64,000 nt of DNA from Enterobacter hormaechei subsp. xiangfangensis. Lineage in GTDB: Bacteria > Pseudomonadota > Gammaproteobacteria > Enterobacterales > Enterobacteriaceae. The stretch lies in assembly GCF_001729785.1 (NCBI RefSeq), contig NZ_CP017183.1, forward strand, positions 3,348,001 to 3,412,000. Reading direction: 5' to 3'. A program made the position numbers and the translations under genes. The notes under the pieces were generated by a model that was not told the origin of the DNA, made no database searches, and saw nothing but the letters and a program-made list of their open reading frames with translations. Shown one piece after another: positions 38,438 through 47,584 of the stretch. The stretch's first letter is position 1. Each line of letters begins with the position of its first letter.

Positions 38438-39066
38438 TGTAACGTCACCTCCTGCGCGAACTGTTTACCCAGCTCCATGTCCTCAGGCGGGGCATCTGCT
38501 TTATCCAGCGAGATCGCAAAGTTCAGCGTCTCTTCGCTGGGTTTAGGGGTGTGCACGCCAATTTTGCAGCTTTTTTGCAGCGCGTCCGGCAGCCGTACGT
38601 CGCTGTCTTTGTCATAGCGCATATCGACATAGTAGGTAGGGTCAAAAGTGGAAAAGCGGTACGTTTGCCCGGCCAGCGGCTGAGGATGCGCCAGCGCAAG
38701 CACGAACGTCAGCACCGCCTGATGACCTTCGCGGGTCATGCCGTACTCCGTGGGACGGTTAAGAAATTTCACCTTTTGTCCGTTGTGCCAGAACTCGGTG
38801 AAGTAGTGCTGACCCAGCACGTTGGCCATCACCTCCGCCGCCAGCTTTTTCCAGATCTCATCGCCGGGCTTTGCGTTTCCGGCATCGTACAGCAGGTCGG
38901 CGGAGGTGATTTCATCCATCGTCCAGTGCATCTTCAGGCCACTGAGCTGCGTGCCGTCCGTCACCAGTTCGGTTTTCAGGCTGATAAAACTGTGAGGATG
39001 TGCGCCGGCGGCGAAAGTGAAAACCGCCAAAAATAACGCTACCGCGCTTTGTTTAACTATTTGCAT
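38428..39066 (-). CDS. DUF1007 family periplasmic protein, partner of NicO transporter
   Basis: 212 residues. A signal peptide is evident (AVALFLAVFTFAAGAHPHS, cleavage after AGA), exposing an HPHSF N-terminus that could bind metal. The mature protein is soluble and Asp/Glu-rich, with two Cys near the C-terminus (SCKIG, LQCQ). DUF1007 proteins are widely found beside NicO transporters, but no biochemical function is established. It is the first gene of the pair. The 125-base gap to csiE is a divergent promoter region. Confidence 0.8.
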   Translation of the reverse strand: MQIVKQSAVALFLAVFTFAAGAHPHSFISLKTELVTDGTQLSGLKMHWTMDEITSADLLYDAGNAKPGDEIWKKLAAEVMANVLGQHYFTEFWHNGQKVKFLNRPTEYGMTREGHQAVLTFVLALAHPQPLAGQTYRFSTFDPTYYVDMRYDKDSDVRLPDALQKSCKIGVHTPKPSEETLNFAISLDKADAPPEDMELGKQFAQEVTLQCQ

Positions 39067-39191
39067 CTGTTCCTCACGTCAAAAATTCTGTGATGTTCGC
39101 CAGCAATCCTGAGTGAAAGGCCTGCCGGTGCGCTTTTCAGCGCCCATCCTTTAGCTATTCTTATCAAACATTCACACTGGATACCCGACAG

Positions 39192-40469
39192 ATGATGACG
39201 ACGCTTGAAATTCCATCTGTGCTTTCCAGTTCGCAGCGCCGCTGCCAGGTGCTTTTGATGCTTTACCTGCCCGATGCTGCCGTCACCGCACAGAGCATAA
39301 TCGCTGCCAACGGCGTGGACGACGTCATGGCACGGCAAGATATAGCCGAGACGCGCGATGAAATCCAGCGCTATCATCGGCTTGATATCGTCACGCACCA
39401 TGATGGCTGCTACCGAATTGAGGGTTCCGCCCTTAATCAACGTTTGTGCCTGCTGCACTGGCTGCGCAGGGCGCTTCGGCTCTGTCCACATTTTGTCGCC
39501 CAACAGTTTACCCCTGCCTTAAAAACCGCGCTCAAACAGCACGGCATTGCCCGCCCGCTTTATGACGATGCGAACCTTCGGGCGCTTATCAACTTTTGTG
39601 CGCGCAAGCTTCAGCGCCAGTTTGAGTCCCGCGACGTACAATTTTTACAGCTCTATCTGCAATATTGTCTGATTCAGCATCATCTGGGCAATACGCCGGA
39701 GTTTTCGCCCGTTCAGCGCAGCTGGACGCAGTCCCGAGGGGAATACTTTACGGCGCAGGAAATTGTCCGCCACTGGAAACGGCGCGTCCCGCAGGGAACG
39801 CACAGCGATGAACAGCTGTTCCTGGCGCTGCTGTTTATGATGCTTCGCACACCCGACCCGGTGATGGATAAACACCAGCAGGATCAGCGCCTGCGTCGCG
39901 CCATCGTGCGTATGATTGCCCGCTTCCGGGCGCAAACCGGGATGAACTTCAGCGATGAGCAAGGGCTGACCGATCAGCTTTATATCCATCTGGCTCAGGC
40001 GCTGGACCGCTCCTTATTTGACATCGGCATCGACAACAGTCTGCCGGAAGAGATCCACCGTTTATACCCCCGGCTGCTGCGCACCACTAAAGAGGCGCTG
40101 TTTGAGCTGGAAGCCGAATTTGGTCTGCGATTCTCCGGTGAAGAGATGGCTCTGGTGGCGGTGATTTTTGGTGCCTGGCTGATGCAGGAGACCGACCTGC
40201 ATGAAAAACAGGTGGTCCTGTTAACGGGGGAAGATAAAGCCTGCGAAGAGTTAATTGAGCAGCAGCTTCGCGAGCTGACGCTTCTGCCGCTCAATATTCG
40301 TTATCTTAGCCTGGAGGCGTTTAAGAAGGAGGGCGCCCCCCGCGAGGCAGCGCTGGTCATTACGCCTTATCCAACCGCCCTGCCGCTGTTCTCGCCGCCG
40401 CTCATTCATGCCGTTGAGACCCTGAACACGCAGCAGCAGGAACACATTCGCGTTATGCTCGAATCGTAG
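39192..40469 (+). CDS. csiE: Stationary-phase inducible protein CsiE (PRD-containing)
   Basis: 425 residues (E. coli 426). The protein has an N-terminal winged-helix-like part and PRD-type modules as found in BglG-like antiterminators (GMNFSDEQGLTDQLYIHLAQAL; FSGEEMALVAVIFGAWL), but without an obvious CAT RNA-binding domain. Its function is unknown; in E. coli it is induced in stationary phase by cAMP-CRP and RpoS. It ends exactly where the convergent hcaT gene ends: the two stop codons abut. Confidence 0.9.
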   Translation: MMTTLEIPSVLSSSQRRCQVLLMLYLPDAAVTAQSIIAANGVDDVMARQDIAETRDEIQRYHRLDIVTHHDGCYRIEGSALNQRLCLLHWLRRALRLCPHFVAQQFTPALKTALKQHGIARPLYDDANLRALINFCARKLQRQFESRDVQFLQLYLQYCLIQHHLGNTPEFSPVQRSWTQSRGEYFTAQEIVRHWKRRVPQGTHSDEQLFLALLFMMLRTPDPVMDKHQQDQRLRRAIVRMIARFRAQTGMNFSDEQGLTDQLYIHLAQALDRSLFDIGIDNSLPEEIHRLYPRLLRTTKEALFELEAEFGLRFSGEEMALVAVIFGAWLMQETDLHEKQVVLLTGEDKACEELIEQQLRELTLLPLNIRYLSLEAFKKEGAPREAALVITPYPTALPLFSPPLIHAVETLNTQQQEHIRVMLES

Positions 40470-41609
40470 TTACGTGCGAGCAGCGACTTTAGGGCGAATA
40501 ACGATGGCCGGTAAAGCGACCAGCGCCATCACCCAGAACACACCGTGCCCCAGGTGCTGATAGAGGAAACCGGCAAATACGGTCATCACCGCAATACTGC
40601 CGCCCATCGCCACCGCTGAATAGACCGCCTGAAGACGAATAACGTCCCCACCCTCTCGCGCCGCGATGTAGCGCATCGCCGCCAGATGGCAGACGGTGAA
40701 GGTTCCACAGTGCAGAATTTGCGCCATAATCAGCCACGGCAGCTCCGTCGTCCAGCCCATGATGCCCCAGCGCGCCACGCCGCACACGGCGGAAAGCAGC
40801 AGCAGGTCACGCGCCCCGAAACGACGGAACAGTTTTTGGCTCAGCGCGAAGATAATAACCTCCGCCACCACGCCGAGCGACCACAGGTAGCCTACCGCAG
40901 AAGCCGAGTAACCCGCCCCCTGCCAGTAGATGGCGCTGAAGCCATAATAGGCCGCATGCGCCCCCTGAAGCAGACAGACGCAGGCCAGGAAACGCCAGCT
41001 TTGCGCCACCAGCGAGCGCCAGGCGGGCCAGCCGGCGCTCTCCTGATGGCGGCTTTCGCCCTGCGGCATCACCGACGGACGCAGCAACATACCGAGCAGC
41101 ATTGAGGCGATGCCGAGCGTTAGCAGCGCCAGAATGGCACGATAGTCATAGAGGCTGACCAGTTTCCCGACCAGCGCAGAGCCGATCACGAAGGCAATCG
41201 ATCCCCACAGGCGCACGCGGCCATAGTCCATGGTGATCTGCTTTTGCCAGGTGTTCGCCAGGGCATCCGTCAGCGGCACCAGCGGGGAGAAGAACAGATT
41301 AAAGCCAACCATTACCACCATCAGCCAGGCAAACTGGTGGCTAACCCAGAAGCAGACTGCAAAGACCAGCGTCAGCAGGGCCAGAATTCGCACCGCTTTA
41401 ATCAGTAAGGAGGGATCGCTGACGCGGGGCGCAATCAGCAGACTACCCAGGAAGCGTGCCACCAGCCCCGCGCCCAGCAGGATGCCAATGGTCTCAGGCG
41501 TCAGACCAATTCCCTTGAGCCAGACGCTCCAGAAAGGCAGAAAAATACCGTAACTAAAGAAATAGGTGAAATAGCTGAGCGCCAGCCAGCGCGTGGAATG
41601 CAAGACCAT
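40470..41609 (-). CDS. hcaT: MFS transporter HcaT (3-phenylpropionate transporter family)
   Basis: 379 residues, as in E. coli HcaT. Twelve membrane segments are predicted, of the PPP (phenylpropionate permease) family; MVLHSTRWLALSYFTYFFSYG is the conserved start at 41609. In E. coli it sits next to the hcaREFCBD genes for phenylpropionate breakdown. Here those genes are missing and yphA follows directly, so hcaT has lost its pathway and may carry another substrate (it is close to the nucleoside/lactose-like MFS group). Confidence 0.92.
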   Translation of the reverse strand: MVLHSTRWLALSYFTYFFSYGIFLPFWSVWLKGIGLTPETIGILLGAGLVARFLGSLLIAPRVSDPSLLIKAVRILALLTLVFAVCFWVSHQFAWLMVVMVGFNLFFSPLVPLTDALANTWQKQITMDYGRVRLWGSIAFVIGSALVGKLVSLYDYRAILALLTLGIASMLLGMLLRPSVMPQGESRHQESAGWPAWRSLVAQSWRFLACVCLLQGAHAAYYGFSAIYWQGAGYSASAVGYLWSLGVVAEVIIFALSQKLFRRFGARDLLLLSAVCGVARWGIMGWTTELPWLIMAQILHCGTFTVCHLAAMRYIAAREGGDVIRLQAVYSAVAMGGSIAVMTVFAGFLYQHLGHGVFWVMALVALPAIVIRPKVAART

Positions 41610-41781
41610 GAATCCCTCCCGAAATGGAGGCGATAGTCTGGCGTTAATCCCTGACTTTAGCAAGTCGTTAGCGCGCTATAAATTAACTAACAATTAACAT
41701 CATCACCAGCCGGACAGCGTATGGCGAGAGCGGTAAAACTGTATTACGTTTATAAGACATCGCCTGAAGAGGTCGTTTGCC

Positions 41782-42204
41782 ATGAACAGCTTACGTTATT
41801 TCGATTTCGGCTCCTCTCGTTCTCTCCTGCTTTTAATTGCCCGCATTGCTATCGTGGTCCTGTTTATTATTTTCGGTTATCCCAAGCTGACGGGGTTTAG
41901 CGGCACCGTTCAGTATATGACGTCGCTCGGCGCCCCCATGCCCATGCTGGCCGCGATTATTGCGGTGGTGATGGAAGTCCCCGCCGCGATTCTAATCGTG
42001 CTGGGCTTTTTCACCCGCCCTCTCGCGGTGATCTTTGTCTTCTATACGCTGGGAACGGCGGTGATTGGTCACCACTACTGGGATATGACGGGCGATGCGG
42101 TCCTGCCAAATATGATTAACTTCTACAAAAATGTGAGTATCGCTGGCGCATTTATTTTGCTGGCGATTACCGGGCCGGGGGCCATCTCCCTCGATCGACG
42201 TTAG
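41782..42204 (+). CDS. yphA: DoxX-family inner membrane protein YphA
   Basis: 140 residues, as in E. coli YphA. Four membrane segments and the DoxX-family core ([45 protein letters not shown]) are visible. Function is not established; DoxX-like proteins have been tied to redox and membrane stress. A bidirectional terminator separates it from the convergent glyA. Confidence 0.93.
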   Translation: MNSLRYFDFGSSRSLLLLIARIAIVVLFIIFGYPKLTGFSGTVQYMTSLGAPMPMLAAIIAVVMEVPAAILIVLGFFTRPLAVIFVFYTLGTAVIGHHYWDMTGDAVLPNMINFYKNVSIAGAFILLAITGPGAISLDRR

Positions 42205-42211
42205 CCCATAA

Positions 42212-42237
42212 AAAAAGGCCGCATGAGCGGCCTTTTT
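42212..42237. terminator. Bidirectional terminator between yphA and glyA
   Basis: Eleven-base perfect stem AAAAAGGCCGC / GCGGCCTTTTT with an ATGA loop. It has an A-tract on one side and a T-tract on the other, so it serves both convergent genes. Confidence 0.93.
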
Positions 42238-42257
42238 CAGTTCTGCAACGCAGAGAA

Positions 42258-43511
42258 TTATGCGTACACCGGGAAGCGTGCGCAGATGTCCAGCACTTTA
42301 CCTTTAACGCGCTCGATAACCGCGTCGTCATTGATGTTGTCCAGAACGTCACACATCCAGCCCGCCAGCTCTTTTACTTCCGCTTCTTTAAAGCCACGAC
42401 GAGTTACGGCCGGAGAACCGATACGGATACCGGAGGTCACGAACGGGCTCTTCGGATCGTTTGGCACGCTGTTTTTGTTCACGGTGATGTTGGCGCGGCC
42501 GAGGGCTGCGTCAGCTTCTTTACCGGTCAGATTCTTATCAACCAGGTCCAGCAGAAACAGGTGGTTTTCAGTCCCGCCAGAGACCACTTTGTAGCCACGA
42601 TTCAGGAACACTTCCACCATCGCTTTGGCGTTTTTAGCAACCTGCTGCTGATAAACCTTGAACTCTGGCTCCATCGCTTCTTTCAGCGCGACGGCTTTCG
42701 CGGCGATAACGTGCATCAGCGGGCCGCCCTGGGCGCTTGGGAATACGGCGGAGTTCAGCTTTTTGTACAGCTCTTCGTCACCGCCTTTCGCCAGGATCAG
42801 CCCACCGCGTGGACCCGCCAGGGTTTTGTGGGTGGTGGTGGTCACAACGTGCGCATGTGGAACCGGGTTCGGGTAAACGCCTGCCGCAATCAGACCGGCA
42901 ACGTGCGCCATGTCGACGAACAGGTACGCGCCGATGCTGTCAGCGATTTCACGCATTTTTGCCCAGTCAACGATGCCAGAATAAGCAGAGAAACCACCGA
43001 TGATCATCTTCGGCTTGTGCTCTTTGGCCTGCTTCGCCATATCTTCGTAGTCAATTTTACCGGACTCATCAATACCGTAAGGGATGATGTTGTACAGTTT
43101 GCCAGAGAAGTTAACCGGGGAGCCGTGAGTCAGGTGGCCGCCCTGCGCCAGGTTCATACCCAGAACGGTATCGCCCGGCTGCAACAGCGCGGTGTAAACA
43201 GCGAAGTTAGCCTGAGAGCCAGAGTGCGGCTGGACGTTCGCGTAGTCAGCGCCAAAGAGTTCTTTCGCACGGTCAATCGCCAGCTGCTCAACGATATCAA
43301 CGTATTCGCAACCGCCGTAATAGCGCTTGCCCGGATAACCTTCAGCATATTTGTTGGTCAGCTGAGAACCCTGCGCCTGCATCACGCGCGGGCTGGTGTA
43401 GTTTTCGGAGGCGATCAGTTCGATGTGCTCTTCCTGACGTACTTTTTCCTGCTCCATAGCCTGCCACAGTTCGGCATCATAATCGGCAATGTTCATTTCA
43501 CGCTTTAACAT
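42258..43511 (-). CDS. glyA: Serine hydroxymethyltransferase GlyA
   Basis: 417 residues, as in E. coli. PLP lysine in [16 protein letters not shown]. It interconverts serine and glycine while charging tetrahydrofolate with a one-carbon unit, feeding purine synthesis. The start [12 protein letters not shown] at 43511 matches E. coli. Small differences from E. coli are seen, for example AQGGHLTHG for AHGGHLTHG near the active site. A PurR operator lies upstream and the gene is divergent from hmp with 304 bases between them. Confidence 0.98.
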   Translation of the reverse strand: MLKREMNIADYDAELWQAMEQEKVRQEEHIELIASENYTSPRVMQAQGSQLTNKYAEGYPGKRYYGGCEYVDIVEQLAIDRAKELFGADYANVQPHSGSQANFAVYTALLQPGDTVLGMNLAQGGHLTHGSPVNFSGKLYNIIPYGIDESGKIDYEDMAKQAKEHKPKMIIGGFSAYSGIVDWAKMREIADSIGAYLFVDMAHVAGLIAAGVYPNPVPHAHVVTTTTHKTLAGPRGGLILAKGGDEELYKKLNSAVFPSAQGGPLMHVIAAKAVALKEAMEPEFKVYQQQVAKNAKAMVEVFLNRGYKVVSGGTENHLFLLDLVDKNLTGKEADAALGRANITVNKNSVPNDPKSPFVTSGIRIGSPAVTRRGFKEAEVKELAGWMCDVLDNINDDAVIERVKGKVLDICARFPVYA

Positions 43512-43629
43512 CCGCATCTCCTGACTCAGCTAACAAGTAAATTTTTGGCCTGAAAAGGCAGTCCTGTTGGACGACGGGCAACAGTATAACTGAATAGTTC
43601 TGCGATAACAGGTCTTGACAAACGATTTT

Positions 43630-43645
43630 ACGCAAACGTTTACCT
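43630..43645 (-). promoter_or_regulatory. PurR operator of glyA
   Basis: ACGCAAACGTTTACCT fits the PurR consensus ACGCAAACGTTTNCNT with no mismatch at the fixed bases. It lies about 120 bases upstream of the glyA start. PurR control of glyA is known in E. coli. Confidence 0.88.
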
Positions 43646-43766
43646 CCACGCCACGCAAGGGTTTGAGCAATAAAGCTCTCGCCATTCTCGACGGATTTCT
43701 TTTCAGCTTTGTGATGCATATTTTTCACGTTGCAAAGAACCATTTACATTGCAGGGGTATTTTTAT

Positions 43767-43790
43767 AAGATGCATATAAAATACATCATT
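43767..43790 (+). promoter_or_regulatory. NsrR operator of hmp
   Basis: An 11-1-11 type inverted repeat beginning AAGATGCAT and containing ATACATC, matching the NsrR consensus and the known E. coli hmp site. It ends 25 bases before the hmp ATG, as expected for nitric-oxide-relieved repression. In the remaining 43512-43815 gap I did not find convincing MetR half-sites by eye. Confidence 0.88.
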
Positions 43791-43815
43791 AAAGTAACAT
43801 CAGAAGGAAGCTGCT

Positions 43816-45006
43816 ATGCTCGACGCCCAAACCATCGCTACCGTAAAAGCCACAATCCCCCTGCTGGTTGAAACGGGTCCTAAACTGACCGCCCATTTCT
43901 ACGATCGCATGTTCGCGCATAACCCGGAGCTCAAAGAGATTTTCAACATGAGCAACCAGCGTAACGGCGATCAGCGCGAAGCGCTGTTTAACGCTATTGC
44001 CGCCTATGCCAGCAACATCGAAAACCTGCCGGCTCTGCTGCCTGCGGTGGAAAAAATCGCGCAGAAGCACACCAGCTTCCAGATCAAACCTGAGCAGTAC
44101 AACATCGTCGGCAGTCACCTGCTGGCGACCCTGGACGAAATGTTCAGCCCGGGCCAGGAAGTACTGGATGCCTGGGGGAAGGCCTATGGCGTACTGGCAA
44201 ACATATTCATCAACCGTGAAGCACAGATCTACAGCGAAAACGCCAGCAAGAATGGCGGCTGGGAAGGCACGCGCGCCTTCCGCATCGTTGAGAAAACCCC
44301 GCGCAGCGCACTGATCACCAGCTTTGAGTTTGAGCCAGTTGACGGTCAGCCAGTTGCCGATTACCAGCCGGGCCAGTATCTGGGCGTCTGGCTGAAGCCT
44401 GAAGGCTTCCCGCATCAGGAGATTCGCCAGTACTCCCTGACCCGCAAGCCAGACGGCAAAGGCTATCGCATTGCGGTTAAACGTGAGGAAGGTGGTCAGG
44501 TATCCAACTGGCTCCATAACGAAGCCAGCGTGGGCGACGTGGTCCATCTGGCGGCACCGGCGGGCGATTTCTTTATGGCCGTTGAAACGAATACCCCGGT
44601 GACGCTGATCTCCGCAGGCGTGGGTCAGACGCCAATGCTGGCGATGCTGGATACGCTGGCGAAAGCAAACCACAGCGCGCAGGTTAACTGGTTCCACGCG
44701 GCGGAGAACGGTGATGTTCACGCCTTCGCGGACGAGGTGAAAGCGCTGGGAGCGGGTCTGCCACACTTTACCGCGCATACCTGGTATCGTTTACCCACGG
44801 AAGCCGACCGCGCAGCGGCTCGTTTCGACAGCGAAGGCCTGATGAATTTAGGGCAGCATGAAGGGGCGTTCAGCGCACCGGGGATGCAGTTCTACGTTTG
44901 TGGGCCGGTAGCGTTTATGCAGTATGCCGCGAAGCAGCTGGTAGACCTGGGCGTGAATAAAGACAACATTCATTACGAATGTTTCGGCCCGCATAAAGTG
45001 CTGTAA
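43816..45006 (+). CDS. hmp: Flavohemoglobin / nitric oxide dioxygenase Hmp
   Basis: 396 residues, as in E. coli. Globin domain 1-140 with Tyr29, Phe43 and proximal His85; FAD-binding domain with [14 protein letters not shown]-binding domain with [13 protein letters not shown] and C-terminal CGPVAFMQY. It oxidises NO to nitrate aerobically. Regulation by NsrR is supported by the upstream operator. A strong terminator and a REP element follow. Confidence 0.98.
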   Translation: MLDAQTIATVKATIPLLVETGPKLTAHFYDRMFAHNPELKEIFNMSNQRNGDQREALFNAIAAYASNIENLPALLPAVEKIAQKHTSFQIKPEQYNIVGSHLLATLDEMFSPGQEVLDAWGKAYGVLANIFINREAQIYSENASKNGGWEGTRAFRIVEKTPRSALITSFEFEPVDGQPVADYQPGQYLGVWLKPEGFPHQEIRQYSLTRKPDGKGYRIAVKREEGGQVSNWLHNEASVGDVVHLAAPAGDFFMAVETNTPVTLISAGVGQTPMLAMLDTLAKANHSAQVNWFHAAENGDVHAFADEVKALGAGLPHFTAHTWYRLPTEADRAAARFDSEGLMNLGQHEGAFSAPGMQFYVCGPVAFMQYAAKQLVDLGVNKDNIHYECFGPHKVL

Positions 45007-45011
45007 TGCAA

Positions 45012-45039
45012 AAAGCCCCTCAACGAGGGGCTTTTTTTT
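45012..45039 (+). terminator. Terminator after hmp
   Basis: Nine-base stem AAAGCCCCT / AGGGGCTTT with a five-base loop and a T-run of eight (45032-45039). Confidence 0.93.
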
Positions 45040-45040
45040 C

Positions 45041-45072
45041 GCCGGGTGGCAGCTGCGCCTTACCCGGCCTAC
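45041..45072. repeat. REP-like palindrome (family B) between hmp and glnB
   Basis: GCCGGGTGGCAGC then GCGCCTTACCCGGCCTAC, a REP-type imperfect hairpin directly after the hmp terminator and ten bases before the convergent glnB stop. Confidence 0.8.
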
Positions 45073-45082
45073 CAAATCTTTT

Positions 45083-45430
<348 letters not shown>

Positions 45431-45501
45431 TTAAACTCTTGCCAGTAAGCAGCCTCGTAATCGGTTGCTCACAGTATCATATTCAGGCGAATTTTGCGGT
45501 A

Positions 45502-46839
45502 TTACTCTTTAAAATCGTTCGCTTCCAGCTCGTGGCGTGAAAGCAATTTATAAAACTCGGTACGGTTACGCCCGGCCATGCGCGCCGCATGGGTTACGTT
45601 GCCTTTGGTGATTTGCAGCAGCTTGCGCAGATAGTTCAGCTCGAACTGGTTTCGCGCTTCCGCAAACGTCGGTAAGGCCGTGTTTTCCCCCTCGAGCGCC
45701 TGCTCCACCAGCGCATCGCTGATCACCGGCGATGACGTCAGCGCCACGCACTGCTCAATCACGTTCACCAGCTGGCGTACGTTGCCCGGCCAGCTTGCCG
45801 TCATCAGGCGTTTCATCGCATCGGTGGAGAACGCGCGCACGAATGGTTTGTGGCGGTCAGCGGCCTGGCGCAAAAGGTGATTTGCCAGCAGCGGGATATC
45901 TTCCGCACGCTCGGCCAGCGCCGGGATTTTCAGGTTGACGACATTCAGTCGATAGTAGAGATCTTCGCGGAACTCGTTGCGCGCCATCACCTTGGGCAAA
46001 TCGCGATGGGTAGCGGAAATAATGCGCACGTTGATATCGATATCGCGGTTGCTGCCAAGCGGACGCACTTTCCGCTCCTGCAACACGCGCAGCAGTTTGA
46101 CCTGCAACGGCGCGGGCATATCGCCAATTTCATCAAGGAACAGCGTGCCCCCCTCAGCCGCCTGGAACAGCCCTTCACGGCTGCTCACCGCGCCGGTAAA
46201 GGCGCCGCGGGCATGGCCGAAGAGCTCAGACTCAAGCAGTTGTTCCGGCAGCGCGCCACAGTTGATGGCAATAAAGGCATTTTTACTGCGTGGGCTGGCG
46301 TTGTGGATCGCCTGGGCCAGGATCTCTTTCCCGGTCCCGCTCTGGCCGTTGATCAGCACGCTAACGTCGGATTGCGCCACCATCCGCGCCTGTTCCAGCA
46401 GGCGCAGCATCACAGGGCTACGCGTCACGATGGATTCACGCCAGCCGTCGTCGCCGGATGGCGCAGCGTGCTCAAGAGCACTGTCGATCGCTTTATAGAG
46501 GGCGTCTTTATCCACCGGTTTGGTGAGGAAGCTGAATACCCCCTGCTGCGTCGCGGCCACCGCATCAGGAATAGATCCGTGAGCGGTGAGGATAATCACC
46601 GGCATCCCGGGCTGCTGCTTCTGGATCTCCGTGAACAGTTGCAGGCCATCCATTTCATCCATGCGCAAATCGCTGATCACCAGATCGATTTTCTCGCGGC
46701 TGAGCACTTTCAGCCCCTCCTGCCCGCTTTCAGCGGTGACCACGCTGTAGCCTTCGCTGACCAGACGCATCCCCAGCAGCTTTAACAGCCCGGGATCGTC
46801 ATCCACCAGTAACAGATGGGCAGGTTTACGGCTTGTCAT
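45502..46839 (-). CDS. glrR: Sigma54-dependent response regulator GlrR (QseF)
   Basis: 445 residues (E. coli 444). Receiver domain with phospho-acceptor Asp57 (VISDLRMDEMDG); AAA+ domain with Walker A GQSGTGKE and the sigma54-contact loop GAFTGA (GHARGAFTGAVSS); C-terminal Fis-type helix-turn-helix (GNVTHAARMAGRNRTEFYKLL). It activates the glmY promoter, whose sigma54 elements are in this window. Its ATG overlaps the qseG stop by four bases. Confidence 0.97.
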   Translation of the reverse strand: MTSRKPAHLLLVDDDPGLLKLLGMRLVSEGYSVVTAESGQEGLKVLSREKIDLVISDLRMDEMDGLQLFTEIQKQQPGMPVIILTAHGSIPDAVAATQQGVFSFLTKPVDKDALYKAIDSALEHAAPSGDDGWRESIVTRSPVMLRLLEQARMVAQSDVSVLINGQSGTGKEILAQAIHNASPRSKNAFIAINCGALPEQLLESELFGHARGAFTGAVSSREGLFQAAEGGTLFLDEIGDMPAPLQVKLLRVLQERKVRPLGSNRDIDINVRIISATHRDLPKVMARNEFREDLYYRLNVVNLKIPALAERAEDIPLLANHLLRQAADRHKPFVRAFSTDAMKRLMTASWPGNVRQLVNVIEQCVALTSSPVISDALVEQALEGENTALPTFAEARNQFELNYLRKLLQITKGNVTHAARMAGRNRTEFYKLLSRHELEANDFKE

Positions 46840-47567
46840 GGCTTCACATCCTCTTGTTTCGGCGTCTCACTGTCTGGCGTCGTGGCAGAGTTGCCTTTCG
46901 ACCCATCGGGCAGATAGCTGCCTGCCGGCTTACGCGTCGAGAGCTGTCTTTCGATATCGGTCAGATTTTCGAGCTTGCGGGTGGTGGTTTCCAGCTGCTC
47001 GCGCAGCGACTCCTGCTGCTGGCGAAGCGCATCAAGCTCGCTGTCGCTCGACTGCTGCAATTTGCTGTAGCGGAAACGCTCTTCGGACAGCTGTAATTGC
47101 AGGGTTTGTCCGTCCCGCCAGAGCTGATAAACCGGGCGCACCTGGGGGGGAATATTGATCACGTAAGTATCCAGCCGCGTCACGTTGGCGCGGCGTTCGA
47201 CAGGCGTGATTCTGGCATCCGCCATCACGATCCCGCGTTTAAACGCGTCCTGCCAGGTATCGTCCATCAGCATCGCCGCCTGGGCACGGGCCTCGGCGGG
47301 CGCCAGTCGCTGGGCGCAGTCTATTCCGCGCAGCCAGAACAGCGGATTGGATTCAACATCACGCCCCGACAGGCTCCAGATATCATCGCAACGTGTTGAA
47401 AGGAAATCGGCCAGCTGTTGTTGCGGCCATTTATCTTCCTGTTTGTGGCTAATCGCACTTTTTGGTGCATGGGTTACACAGCCGGCCAGCAGTAAGCAGG
47501 GCAGGCTGAGGCGCACATTTTTGCTGGAAAACACCGCGCGCAGTGCGCGGTAAAAGACGTGTGACAT
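46836..47567 (-). CDS. qseG: Outer-membrane lipoprotein QseG (YfhG)
   Basis: 243 residues from ATG at 47567. A lipoprotein signal ends in LLAGC (Cys followed by Val). The C-terminal half is a coiled coil with heptad Leu (LQLQLSEERFRYSKLQQSSDSELDALRQQQ...). In E. coli QseG interacts with the sensor GlrK and modulates its activity. Start choice: 47567 aligns with the E. coli N-terminus; the alternative at 47588 overlaps the glrK stop as ATGA and would add seven residues. The protein diverges from E. coli more than its neighbours do, especially in the N-terminal 80 residues. Confidence 0.9.
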   Translation of the reverse strand: MSHVFYRALRAVFSSKNVRLSLPCLLLAGCVTHAPKSAISHKQEDKWPQQQLADFLSTRCDDIWSLSGRDVESNPLFWLRGIDCAQRLAPAEARAQAAMLMDDTWQDAFKRGIVMADARITPVERRANVTRLDTYVINIPPQVRPVYQLWRDGQTLQLQLSEERFRYSKLQQSSDSELDALRQQQESLREQLETTTRKLENLTDIERQLSTRKPAGSYLPDGSKGNSATTPDSETPKQEDVKP

Positions 47568-47584
47568 ACTCACCAGGTTGTTAT

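Noticed and set aside
43740..43815. MetR sites between glyA and hmp
   Set aside because: Known in E. coli, but I could not find a convincing TGAA-N5-TTCA pattern here by eye.
43789..44778. 329-codon minus-strand frame over hmp
   Set aside because: Antisense to hmp; it also covers the NsrR-controlled hmp start. No family features.
45850..46785. 311-codon plus-strand frame over glrR
   Set aside because: Antisense shadow of glrR, which is complete with GAFTGA and the phospho-Asp.
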